From Candidatus Rokuibacteriota bacterium (GTDB lineage: Bacteria; Methylomirabilota; Methylomirabilia; Rokubacteriales; CSP1-6), in the NCBI GenBank assembly GCA_003220345.1, contig QHSC01000094.1, forward strand, positions 1 through 38,235: a stretch of 38,235 bases of DNA, in the 5' to 3' direction. Positions 7,108 through 16,000 of this stretch are shown piece after piece. The notes below the pieces were generated by a model that saw nothing but the letters and a program-made list of their open reading frames with translations, was not told the origin of the DNA and did no database searches. Made by a program: the position numbers and the translations under genes. The first letter of the stretch is position 1. Every line of letters starts with the position of its first letter.

Positions 7108-8259
7108 ATGCAGAATCTCTTCTACCTCACCGACGAGCAGCGGGCGATCCGCGATCTGGCTCGCGACGTCGCGCGCGAGCGGATCGCTCCCCGGGCCGCG
7201 CACGTCGACGAGACGGGCGAATACCCTCAGGAGCAGCTGGCGGCCCTCGCCAAGCAGGGCCTCATGGGGCTGCACATCCCCGAGGAGTACGGGGGCAGCG
7301 CGGCGGGCGCGCTGGCCTTCTGTCTCGCGGCCGAGGAAGTCGCCTGGGCCTGCGCCTCGACGTCGACCATCTTCCTCGTGCAGAACCTGGGCGGCTATCC
7401 CATCCTCTTCGCCGGCACCGAGGAGCAGAAGCGCCACTACCTCCCGCGCATCGCCGCGGGCGAGATCACCGCCGCGTTCTCGCTCTCGGAGTCCGGCTCG
7501 GGCTCCGATGCGGCCGCGGTCAGCTGCACCGCCGTGCGGAAGGGTGATCGATACATCGTCAACGGATCCAAGATGTGGGTGACCAACGGCTCTCACGCCG
7601 GCGTCATCACGGTCTTCGTGACCACGGACCGGGCCAAGCGCGCCAAGGGCGTCACCGCCCTTCTCGTCGAGCCCGGCCTGAAGGGATTCAGCGTGGGCAA
7701 GCCGGAGAGGAAGCTCGGAATTCACGGGAGCCCGACGGTGGCGCTGCACTTCACCGACTGCGAGGTGCCCGTGGCCAATCGCCTCGGCGACGAGGGGCAG
7801 GGGTTCCCGGTCGCCATGCGGACGCTGCAGCAGTCGCGGCCCACCATCGGCGCCCAGGCCGTGGGCATCGGCCAGGCCGCGCTCGATGCCGCGGTGTCCT
7901 ACGCCCGCGAGCGGCGCGCCTTCGACCAGCCCATCGGCGCCTTCCAGGGCATCCAGTTCATGCTCGCGGACATGGCCATTGCCGTGCACGCCTCACGCTT
8001 GACCGTGCATTACGCGGCCGGGCTCATCGATCGAGGGGAGACGCAGACGGCGATGGAGTCCTCCTTCGCCAAGTGCCTGGCCTCGGACAGCGCCATGAAG
8101 GTGGCCACGGACGCCGTGCAGGTGCTGGGTGGCTACGGGTATACGCGGGAGTTCCCCGTCGAGCGGTTCATGCGGGACGCCAAGATCACCCAGATCTACG
8201 AAGGCACCAACCAGATCCAGCGCCTGGTCATCGCCCAGCATCTCCTGGGCAAGCTCTGA
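7108..8259 (+). CDS. acyl-CoA dehydrogenase (short/branched-chain type)
   Basis: A 383-residue FAD enzyme that makes 2-enoyl-CoA and passes electrons to ETF. The three-part acyl-CoA dehydrogenase fold is clear: N-terminal helical domain starting LTDEQRAIRDLARD, FAD/substrate strands with SESGSGSDAAA and WVTNGSHA, and the C-terminal helical domain with LGGYGYTREFPVER. The catalytic base is Glu365 in IYEGTNQIQ, the position used by short-chain enzymes. The start at 7108 is set by the N-terminal homology. It lies 32 nt after hbd and probably shares its transcript. ETF genes are present at 21280-23072. Confidence 0.9.
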   Translation: MQNLFYLTDEQRAIRDLARDVARERIAPRAAHVDETGEYPQEQLAALAKQGLMGLHIPEEYGGSAAGALAFCLAAEEVAWACASTSTIFLVQNLGGYPILFAGTEEQKRHYLPRIAAGEITAAFSLSESGSGSDAAAVSCTAVRKGDRYIVNGSKMWVTNGSHAGVITVFVTTDRAKRAKGVTALLVEPGLKGFSVGKPERKLGIHGSPTVALHFTDCEVPVANRLGDEGQGFPVAMRTLQQSRPTIGAQAVGIGQAALDAAVSYARERRAFDQPIGAFQGIQFMLADMAIAVHASRLTVHYAAGLIDRGETQTAMESSFAKCLASDSAMKVATDAVQVLGGYGYTREFPVERFMRDAKITQIYEGTNQIQRLVIAQHLLGKL

Positions 8260-8311
8260 CGCGCGCAGCCTCGGCAAGAATCCACGGAGAGAATCTCGAG
8301 GAGGGATCCAC

Positions 8312-9592
8312 ATGAGCGAGCACGGCTCGACGATTCGTCTGCCCCGCCGCAGCTTTCTCACTGCAGGCGGAGCGGCGGCCGGCGCGGTGATGCTGGGATT
8401 TCCCGCCGTCCTGCGGTCCCAGCCCAAGACGATCAAGATCGGCGCCGTCCATCCGGTGACGGGCGGCCTCGCGGAGATCGGTCAGGCTTGCCGACTGGGC
8501 GCTCAGATGGGGGTGGACGCGGTCAATGCCGCGGGCGGCGTCAAGTCCATGGGCGGGGCCAGGCTCGAGCTCTTGCTCGGCGACTCGCAGACCAATCCCG
8601 ATGTGGCGCGCACCGAGGCGGAGCGCCTCATCAACGCGGGGGCGGTGATCCTGACGGGTGCCTTCCACTCGCAGCACACCGCGGCCATCGTGCCCGTGGC
8701 CCAGCAGAAGCGGGTGCCCTTCCTCATCGACATCTCCGCGGCGGATGCCATCACGGCCAACGTGGCCAAGTCCGTCAAGGAAGGACAGCAGAAGGTCCAG
8801 TACGTGTACCGGCTCTTCATCACCACGGCCGCCTTCGGACGCAAGGCCGTGCAGTTCATGACCGAGATCTTCGCGGACGCCAAGGTCACCCCCAAGCGCG
8901 TGGTCGTCATCTACAGCAATGACCTCTTCGGCCAGACCCAGACGCGCCAGTTTCAGGCCGCGGTGGACGCGCTCAGGCCGCCCTTCGCCATCGTGGAGAC
9001 GATCGCCTTCCCGGAGAACACGCAGGATCTTTCCACCGAGGTGTCCAGGGTCAAGGCCGCCAAGCCGGACGTGATCGCTCCCGTGGTGCGGGCCACGAGC
9101 GGCATCCTTCTCCTGCAGGAGCTGGCCAAGCAGCGCGTGGAGGCGATGGGGGTCATCAGCCCCGGCACCCCGGGCTTCTACGAGAAGGGGCAGATCGACC
9201 AGCTCAAGGAGCTGATCGAGAACGTGATGGACAATGTTCCCTGGGTGAACTTCAAGAACCCGCGCGCCGTCAAGATCGGCGAGGAGTACGGCAAGCGCTC
9301 CGGAGGCAAGACCTTCGACACCAACTCCGGCTACTCCTACGAGGCCATGGAGGTCATGGCCGACGTCTTCGAGCGTGCCAAGACGACGGAGGCCGACGCA
9401 GTGGTGGAGGCGATCAAGAGGACGAGCTTCAAGGATCCCATCATGGTCTCGAGCGGGCCGGTGGTCTTCAACGACCTCGGCGACAACCTCAATGCCTCGA
9501 CGGCCATGATCCAGATCCGCGAGCAGAAGCCTCAAGTCGTGTGGCCCCGGGACGCCGCGCAGACCCGATACGTCTTTCCGGTGAAGAAGTAG
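8312..9592 (+). CDS. branched-chain amino acid type ABC transporter substrate-binding protein (Tat signal)
   Basis: A 426-residue periplasmic-binding protein of the LivK/type I fold. The N-terminus has a twin-arginine motif (LPRRSFLTAGG) and a hydrophobic AAAGAVMLGFPA stretch, predicting Tat export. The mature part begins with the typical IKIGAVHPVTGGLAEIG. A GGAGGG ribosome site precedes the ATG at 8312. It is followed by hairpins and then livH, livM, livG and livF homologues, making a complete uptake system. The family also carries amides, aromatic acids and other carboxylates, so leucine/valine specificity is only suggested by the catabolic neighbourhood. Confidence 0.88.
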   Translation: MSEHGSTIRLPRRSFLTAGGAAAGAVMLGFPAVLRSQPKTIKIGAVHPVTGGLAEIGQACRLGAQMGVDAVNAAGGVKSMGGARLELLLGDSQTNPDVARTEAERLINAGAVILTGAFHSQHTAAIVPVAQQKRVPFLIDISAADAITANVAKSVKEGQQKVQYVYRLFITTAAFGRKAVQFMTEIFADAKVTPKRVVVIYSNDLFGQTQTRQFQAAVDALRPPFAIVETIAFPENTQDLSTEVSRVKAAKPDVIAPVVRATSGILLLQELAKQRVEAMGVISPGTPGFYEKGQIDQLKELIENVMDNVPWVNFKNPRAVKIGEEYGKRSGGKTFDTNSGYSYEAMEVMADVFERAKTTEADAVVEAIKRTSFKDPIMVSSGPVVFNDLGDNLNASTAMIQIREQKPQVVWPRDAAQTRYVFPVKK

Positions 9593-9607
9593 ATTTCGCC
9601 GCTTCGA

Positions 9608-9626
9608 GCGCCGGCTTTGCCGGCGC
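9608..9626. repeat. perfect inverted repeat (hairpin 1) between binding-protein and permease genes
   Basis: GCGCCGGC (9608-9615), loop TTT, then GCCGGCGC (9619-9626): an 8-bp perfect stem, 15 nt after the binding-protein stop. No T-tract follows, so it is not a classical terminator. It could stabilise the 3' end of the binding-protein mRNA. Confidence 0.65.
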
Positions 9627-9649
9627 AACTCCTAGGGGGGGAGGCTTCG

Positions 9650-9672
9650 GAAGGGGGGCGAAGCCCCCCTTC
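9650..9672. repeat. perfect inverted repeat (hairpin 2), GC-rich
   Basis: GAAGGGGGGC (9650-9659), loop GAA, then GCCCCCCTTC (9663-9672): a 10-bp perfect stem. With hairpin 1 it fills most of the 103-nt gap before livH. A CTTCGAG heptamer occurs on both sides of the pair (9602-9608 and 9669-9675). This looks like a REP-type extragenic element; copies elsewhere in the genome would prove that. Confidence 0.65.
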
Positions 9673-9675
9673 GAG

Positions 9676-9681
9676 TATAAA
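9676..9681 (+). promoter_or_regulatory. possible -10 box before livH
   Basis: TATAAA lies 14 nt before the livH ATG, right after hairpin 2. No recognisable -35 box is found at 16-18 bp, because that stretch is the G-run of the hairpin. No ribosome site stands before the ATG. The call is weak. Confidence 0.2.
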
Positions 9682-9695
9682 GTACCGGACAGTCC

Positions 9696-10568
9696 ATGGA
9701 CCTCGTGCTGATCGCCCAGGGCCTTCTCAACGGCCTCCTGTTCGGAGGCGTCTACAGCCTCATGGCGGTGGGCCTGACCCTGATCTTCGGCGTCATGCGC
9801 GTGGTCAACTTCGCCCACGGCGACATGATGGTCTGGGGCATGTACCTGGCCTTCCTGCTCGCCACGCGCCTCGGGCTCGATCCCTACGCGGGCTTTCCCC
9901 TGTGCGCGGCCGCCCTCTTCGCCCTGGGCTTCGTCGTGCAGCGCCGACTGGTCAACCGCATCATCGACGCCCCGCACGAGATGCAGATCCTCCTCATGCT
10001 CGGCATCGCCCTCGTGCTGGAAAATGGAGCCCTCGTGGTCTTCGGCCCCGACCCCCGGCGCGTGAAGTCCTTCCTCGCTCTCTCCACCGTCTGGCTGGGT
10101 CCGCTCTTCGTGGACGTGGCGCGGCTCGTGACGTTCCTGCTCGCCGGCGCGCTCACGGGACTCCTGTATCTCTTCCTGTTCAGGACGGATCTCGGGCGCA
10201 GCATGCGGGCGGCCGCCGACAATCCATACGGGGCCGCCGTCATCGGCACAGATGTCCGACGCGTGTACGCGGTGGCCTTCGGCATCGGCGCGGCCTGCGT
10301 AGGGGCAGCGGGCGCCCTCGTGGCGCCCTTCTATCCCTTTCAGCCTTCCGTGGGGCTCGGAGCGAGCGTGACGTCGTTCAACATCGTCATCATCGGCGGG
10401 ATGGGCAGCCTGCCCGGGGCCTTCCTCGGCGGCCTTCTCGTGGCGGTGGCCGAATCTCTCGGCGCCGTCTTCCTCTCGCCGTCGTTGAAGGAGCTCGTCT
10501 CCTTCTCCCTGCTCATCTTGATCCTCCTCTTCAGGCCGGCCGGCCTCTTCGGGGGCAAGGTCGCGTGA
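9696..10568 (+). CDS. livH: branched-chain amino acid type ABC transporter permease LivH
   Basis: A 290-residue inner-membrane permease of the LivH family with about eight hydrophobic segments. It starts with the typical GLLNGLLFGGVYSLMAVGL and NFAHGDMMVWGMY motifs. The conserved cytoplasmic loop ALGIDA-like region (here AAVIGTDVRRVYAVAFGIG) and the ending RPAGLFGGK are characteristic. The start at 9696 gives full-length homology although no ribosome site is visible. The stop overlaps the GTG of livM by 4 nt, indicating translational coupling. It forms the membrane channel with LivM. Confidence 0.9.
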   Translation: MDLVLIAQGLLNGLLFGGVYSLMAVGLTLIFGVMRVVNFAHGDMMVWGMYLAFLLATRLGLDPYAGFPLCAAALFALGFVVQRRLVNRIIDAPHEMQILLMLGIALVLENGALVVFGPDPRRVKSFLALSTVWLGPLFVDVARLVTFLLAGALTGLLYLFLFRTDLGRSMRAAADNPYGAAVIGTDVRRVYAVAFGIGAACVGAAGALVAPFYPFQPSVGLGASVTSFNIVIIGGMGSLPGAFLGGLLVAVAESLGAVFLSPSLKELVSFSLLILILLFRPAGLFGGKVA

Positions 10569-11521
10569 GGCTCTGGCCCCTCGCTCTCGCCCTGGCCGCC
10601 CTCGCCGCTCTGCCTCCCTTCATCGGCTCGTACGCGGTCACCCTCTTCACCCTGATCTTCTTCTACGCCTACCTGGGCCAGGCCTGGAACATCCTCGGGG
10701 GATACGCGGGACAGCTCTCCGCCGGCCACGCGGCCTTCGTGGGCATCGGCGCCTACGTCACTGCCGTCCTGTCGCTCCGGGTGGGCCTTACCCCCTGGAT
10801 CGGCATGTTCGTGGGCGCAGCCGCGGCAGCGCTGCTGGGCGCCATCATCGGCTACCTGGGCTTCCGCTTCGGGCTGCGCGGCTTCTACTTCGTGCTTCTC
10901 ACCGTGGCCTTCGCCGAAGTCTGCCGGATCATCGCGCTGAACACCGAGGCAGTGGGCGGCGCGGTCGGGCTCTACATCACGTTCACGGGCAATCCCGCCC
11001 AGTTCCAGTTTCAGAACCCCCGGGCCTACTACTACATCGCGCTCGTCCTGATGACCGGCGCCACCGTCGTCGTGTGGCGGCTGGAGCAGTCGCGCCTCGG
11101 CGCCTACCTGGTCGCCATCCGGGAGGACGAGCAGGCGGCCGAGGCCCTCGGCATCGACGCCTTCCGGTGCAAGCTGCTCGCGAGCGTGCTCTCCGCCTTC
11201 CTCACGGGGATCGGCGGGGCCTTCTACGCCTTCTATCAATTCTCGCTCCAGCCCAGCACGCTCTTCGGCATCCCGCTTTCCGTGGAGATCATCATCCGTC
11301 CGATCGTGGGCGGCGCGGGCACGCCGCTGGGGCCGGTCCTCGGCTCCTTCATCCTCTCCCCGCTCGCCGAGCTCTCCCGGAGCTACTTCGCGGCCACCGG
11401 CTGGTCGGGCGGCCATCTGATCGTGTACGGCTCGCTCCTCATCGCCGTGGTGCTCTTCCTGCCCCAGGGCGCCGCTCCCTTCGTGGCGCGCCTCGCGCGA
11501 TCGTGGAGGATGGCGCGCTGA
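10565..11521 (+). CDS. livM: branched-chain amino acid type ABC transporter permease LivM
   Basis: A 318-residue second permease, with a GTG start overlapping the livH stop (GTGA). Family motifs include WNILGGYAGQLSAGHAAFVG, YLGFRFGLRGFYFVLLT and the loop AIREDEQAAEALGIDAFRCK that contacts the ATPases. About eight to ten hydrophobic segments are present and the length is normal. It is intact, which makes it a useful comparison for the damaged livM homologue at 34928-35820. It pairs with LivH and with the two ATPases encoded directly downstream. Confidence 0.9.
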   Translation: MRLWPLALALAALAALPPFIGSYAVTLFTLIFFYAYLGQAWNILGGYAGQLSAGHAAFVGIGAYVTAVLSLRVGLTPWIGMFVGAAAAALLGAIIGYLGFRFGLRGFYFVLLTVAFAEVCRIIALNTEAVGGAVGLYITFTGNPAQFQFQNPRAYYYIALVLMTGATVVVWRLEQSRLGAYLVAIREDEQAAEALGIDAFRCKLLASVLSAFLTGIGGAFYAFYQFSLQPSTLFGIPLSVEIIIRPIVGGAGTPLGPVLGSFILSPLAELSRSYFAATGWSGGHLIVYGSLLIAVVLFLPQGAAPFVARLARSWRMAR

Positions 11522-12252
11522 GCCTGCTCGAGGTGCGCGGGCTCTCCAAGCGCTTCGGAGGCCTCCTCGCCGTGGAGGGCCTCGACCTGACCGTGGCCGA
11601 CGGCGAGATGGTCGGCCTCATCGGACCCAACGGGGCCGGGAAGACCACCGTCTTCAACCTGCTCTCGGGGTTTCTCGCTCCCGACGCGGGCGAGATCCGG
11701 TTCCGCGAGCGGCGCCTCGGGGGGCTCAAGCCGCACGACATCTGCCGGCTCGGCCTCGCGCGCACCTTCCAGATCGTGCGACCCTTCGCGCGGCTCTCCG
11801 TGCTCGACAACGTCAAGGTCGCCGCGCTGGCCCGCCATCCCGCCATGGCGGATGCGCTCGCCGCGGCGCGGGCGGTCCTGGAGCGGGTGGCGCTCGTCGA
11901 CCGGGCCTCCGAGCTCGCCTCGAGCCTCACCCTGGCCGACCGCAAGCGGCTCGAGCTGGCCCGAGCGCTCGCCACGGAGCCCACGCTCCTCTTGCTCGAC
12001 GAGGTGATGGCCGGGCTCAACGCCACCGAGATCGAGGCCATGGTCCGCCTCATCGGCGCCATCAACGCGGGGGGGATCTCCGTCCTCCTCATCGAGCACA
12101 ACATGCGGGCCGTCATGTCCCTCTCGCACCGGATCATCGTGCTGTCCTTCGGGGAGAAGATCGCCGAGGGCACTCCGCGCGCCGTGGCCACCGACCGCCG
12201 GGTCATCGAGGCCTATCTCGGAGACGAGTATGTCCATCCTGCTGCGCATTGA
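11503..12252 (+). CDS. livG: branched-chain amino acid type ABC transporter ATPase LivG
   Basis: An ATP-binding subunit of about 249 residues. Walker A is GPNGAGKT, the Q-loop is ARTFQIVRPF, Walker B is LLLLDEV and the H-loop is LIEHNM. The signature is degenerate (LTLADRKRLELARAL instead of LSGGQ), as is common in LivG. The start is uncertain: the GTG at 11503 is the first usual codon and overlaps livM by 19 nt. A GGAGGA at 11505-11510 would instead serve a non-standard CTG at 11518. It overlaps livF by 23 nt. Confidence 0.88.
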   Translation: MEDGALSLLEVRGLSKRFGGLLAVEGLDLTVADGEMVGLIGPNGAGKTTVFNLLSGFLAPDAGEIRFRERRLGGLKPHDICRLGLARTFQIVRPFARLSVLDNVKVAALARHPAMADALAAARAVLERVALVDRASELASSLTLADRKRLELARALATEPTLLLLDEVMAGLNATEIEAMVRLIGAINAGGISVLLIEHNMRAVMSLSHRIIVLSFGEKIAEGTPRAVATDRRVIEAYLGDEYVHPAAH

Positions 12253-12943
12253 CGGCATCCAGGTCGGCTACGGAGACATGACGGCTGTGCACGAAGCCTC
12301 GCTCGAGGTCCGCCAGGGCGAGACGGTGGCTCTCATCGGCGGCAACGGGGCGGGCAAGACCACGACCCTGCGCGCCGTGTCGGGGCTCCTGCCTCTCCGC
12401 CGCGGGCACATCGAGCTCGACGGGCGGCGCCTCGACGGCCTCGGCACGGCCGACATCGTCGGGCTCGGCGTCGCGCACGTGCCCGAGGGGCGCCAGCTCT
12501 TCCCGACCATGACCGTCAGGGAGAACCTCGAGCTCGGGGCCCGATCGAGCGAGGCCCGGCGGCAGCGTATCGAGACGCTACATTGGGTGTTCGAGCTGTT
12601 CCCCCGGCTCTCCGAGCGCCAGGGGCAGCTGGCGGGCACACTGTCGGGAGGAGAGCAGCAGATGTGCGCCATCGGCCGTGGCCTCATGGCCAAGCCACGA
12701 CTTCTCATGCTCGACGAGCCGAGCCTGGGTCTCGCCCCCGTGATGGTCAAGCTCATCTTCGACGATCTCGAGCGCATCAATGCGGAAGGGCTGACCATCC
12801 TCCTCGTCGAGCAGAACGTGCTGCGCTCGCTGCAGCTCTGCCACCGGGGCTATGTCCTGGAAAACGGGCGGATCACGCTGGAAGGCTCTCGCGAGAGCCT
12901 GCTCCAGAGCCCACATATCAAGCAGGCCTACCTGGGTTTGTAG
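12230..12943 (+). CDS. livF: branched-chain amino acid type ABC transporter ATPase LivF
   Basis: A 237-residue second ATPase. Walker A is GGNGAGKT, the signature is a canonical LSGGEQQM, Walker B is LLMLDEPSLGLAP and the H-loop region is LLVEQN. The family-typical HVPEGRQLFPTMTVRENLELG follows the Q-loop area. The ATG at 12230 overlaps the end of livG by 23 nt. This completes the five-gene transporter begun at 8312. The next gene starts 154 nt later and has its own predicted promoter, so the operon probably ends here, though no terminator was found. Confidence 0.91.
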   Translation: MSILLRIDGIQVGYGDMTAVHEASLEVRQGETVALIGGNGAGKTTTLRAVSGLLPLRRGHIELDGRRLDGLGTADIVGLGVAHVPEGRQLFPTMTVRENLELGARSSEARRQRIETLHWVFELFPRLSERQGQLAGTLSGGEQQMCAIGRGLMAKPRLLMLDEPSLGLAPVMVKLIFDDLERINAEGLTILLVEQNVLRSLQLCHRGYVLENGRITLEGSRESLLQSPHIKQAYLGL

Positions 12944-13031
12944 CAGGAGTCGTAGCAGGGGTTGTAGGCGTGTCCTCAGCCGCCGCACCCGGTCCCTGGC
13001 CACGAAAGGTGGCACCCAGGCTCCAGGAAAG

Positions 13032-13060
13032 TTGCCGTTTCGGGCACTTACGCATATGCT
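13032..13060 (+). promoter_or_regulatory. predicted promoter of the GAF-rich sensor kinase
   Basis: TTGCCG (13032-13037) and TATGCT (13055-13060) are 17 bp apart. Transcription would start near 13067, giving a leader of about 30 nt before the ATG at 13098. This is one reason for preferring that ATG over the in-frame ATG at 13056, which lies inside the promoter. Confidence 0.4.
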
Positions 13061-13097
13061 GGTCACGCCGGGAGTTGCTCGTTCCCGGAAGCCGTCC

Positions 13098-16000
13098 ATG
13101 CGCTTCTCGACACGGCATCTTCTCTTCCTGGTGGCCCTGGCCACGCTGGTTCTCAGCGGCCTGGGCATGGGTGGGGTCGCGGTCACCCTGCGGCATCTCT
13201 CCTTCGCCCGCCAGGAGGCGGCGGCGCGAGGTCAGGAGACCGCGGGGCTCCTCATCGCCGACGCGCAGGCGGCCTTGCGCCGCGAGGCCGGCCTCCTGGC
13301 TCGGGACGCGGCCCTCGTGGAGGGCGTGGCGAAGCGCGACTGGGCCACCCTCGTCCGAGGTGTATCACCCCGGCTGACCGATCTGACCCTCGAAGGCATC
13401 GCCGATCTCGTCGTCATTCTCGACGAGACGGGCAGCGTCATTCTCCAGGCCCCGCCCCAGACGCAATCCGCGCTCGCGAATCCGATGGCGCTGGCCACGG
13501 CGCCGCCCTCGCTGATCTCCGTGGGTGATCGCCCATACATCATCGCGTCCGCTCAGGTGCGGCTACCGGGGGAGAGCCCCAACGGCTTCGTCCTCGTGGC
13601 GCGGCGGCTCGAAAATATCGCGCCGGCTCTCGGCAGTCCCGACCGGCCCGCTCTCGTCTTCATCGAAGGTGACCGCAGCGTTGCCATCGGTCTGGGGGCT
13701 CCCGCGCAGATCGACTGGTCCCGGGCCACGGCCTCGGGACGCCTGATCCTGCCCGATGGCCGCGCCTACCTCGTGCGACCGGCCAGCCAGGCCATGGTCT
13801 CGTCAACAGGGCAGGGCCGGCTCTGGGTGCTGTCGGGCGATGTCGGCGCCTCCCAGCGGTCGAAGCTCCTGGCCTGGCTCGGCGGCCTCGGGGTGATTGC
13901 CCTGGCGAGCGCGGTGGCTGCGCTAGTTCTCGCCCGTCCCTCGCGGGGAGGCCGGGCGAGCAAGACCACCCCGTTCATACCCTTCGAGACGCAAGACCCC
14001 GACGCCGAGCTCCAGCGTCGTAACCGCGAGCTCGAGGCCCTCAACGCCGTTGCCCTCAGCATGGGCCGTTCCGCCGACGTACTGGCCACGGCGGGAGAGA
14101 TGCTTGACGTGGTCCGCGCGCTGGCCCAGATGGATGTGGGCGCCGTGCACCGAGTCGACTCCTCTGCGGGCACCCTGACGACGATCGCCCAGCGCGGACT
14201 CTCGCCCGAGTTCGCCGAGCAGATCCGCGTGAGGCCGCTGGACGGTTCCTATGTCGGCGAGGCGGCGCGGACGGGGCGGCTCATCGTGACCCACATCGAT
14301 CCCGCCTCGATCACCGATCCCAAGCTGACCCGGCTCCAGGCGACGCGGGCCCATCGCAGCCAGCTCGCTCTCCCCATTCCCGTCAAGGGCAGGACGTGGG
14401 GGGTCATGTCGCTCATCTCGCAGGAGCGCCGCGACTTCCCGCAGGAGGAAGTCAAGGTCCTCGAGTCCGTGGCTCACCAGATCGGCCAGGTGGTCGAGCG
14501 GTCCATGCTCCTCGCCGAGATGGAAGAGCAGAGCCGCCGCCTCGAGACCCTCGCGGAGAGCGGCCACGCCCTCACGGCGGCCCGCTCCCTGGGAGATGTG
14601 CTGAACGCCGTCGTGAGCGCCGCGCGCCGGCTCGTCTCCGACGGGGCCGCCCGCCTTGCCCTCGTGGAAGGCGACCGGCTGGTGTTCCGCGCCGAGGCGG
14701 GCCTGCGCGGCAGCGCGCCCGCGGAGATCGTGGAGAGCCTGGGCATGGGTGAGGGCCTCGCCGGGCGCGCGGCCCAGAATCGCGCCCCCACCGTGTGCGA
14801 GCGAATCGAGGACGATCTGGATCTGGCCGGCCGCTCCTGGCTCCTGGCGGAAGGCTTTGTGGCGGGGATAGCTCTGCCCCTTCTCGTGCGCGACCGGCTC
14901 GTGGGCTCCCTGACCATGCTCACGCGCGCTCCCGACGCTTTCGAGCCGAAAGACATGGACCTCCTGCTCTCCTTTGCCAGTCACGCCGCCATCGCCATCG
15001 ACAATGCCCAGCTCTTCGCCCAGGAGCAGGCGAGCGCCGCCCGCTATCGCGCCCTCTTCGAGATCAGCCGCGCCCTCGCCACGGACCTCGAGGCCGATCC
15101 CATCCTGGACGCCATCGTGGAGCGCTGTCAGAGTCTGACGGGCGCGGCGGCGGCGGGCATCTTCCGCGTCGACCCCGAGACGCACTCCATCGGCTATCTG
15201 CGCGCGGCGGGCGTCTCCCAGGAGTTCGTGACGAGCCTGCGCGTGCGCGTGGGTGAGGGGACGGCCGGCCGGGCCATTCGCGAGCGGGCGCCCGTGTGGA
15301 CGGAGGACATCCTGAACGACCCGACCATCCCGCTCGATGAGGCCACGCGGCAGCTCGTCGAGCACGAGGGCTACCGGAGCGTGCTCACCGTGCCCGTCCT
15401 CATCAAGGGCGAGCCCTGGGGCGGCATCACCATGTACTGGTGGGAGCCCCACGCGCTCTCGGCGGCGGAGGTCGAGGTGATGACTGCGCTCGCCGACCAG
15501 GCGGCGGTGGCCATCGAGAACGCCCGGCTCTTTGCCGACGAGCGGAGCGGCCGCGCGTATCTCTCCGCCCTCCTCGAGGTCAACAAGAAGATCGGCGCCC
15601 TCGGCCCCACCGACGCCCTCCTGACCTCGGTGGCCGAAGAGGCCATGCGGCTGCTGGACCTCGACAACGCTGGATTCCGGCTGCTCGAAGGCGATGAGCT
15701 GGTGGTGGCGGGACTCGCCGGGACCGCGCCGGAGACGATGCTGCGAGCGCGAATCAAGGTGGACGAGGGCCAGAGTCTCGCCGGGCATGTCGTGGCGACC
15801 AGGGCGGCTGTCATCGGTGAGCTCGCCGAGCTGCCGGCCATGACGCCCGAGGTGATGGCGGCCGATCGCCGCCTCGGCTACACGCACTACATGGCTGTCC
15901 CCCTCCGCGTGGGCGAGCGCATCATCGGCGTGCTGACGTTCCGCGCTCGGCGGCTCTTCACTCGGCGCGACCAGGAGGTGGCCGAGGCATTCACCGGCCA

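Noticed and set aside
12944-13031. Short GTAGCAGG-type repeats and a weak GCCAC/GTGGC hairpin after livF, considered as a terminator.
   Set aside because: No T-run and a short stem; not enough to call a terminator or a repeat family.
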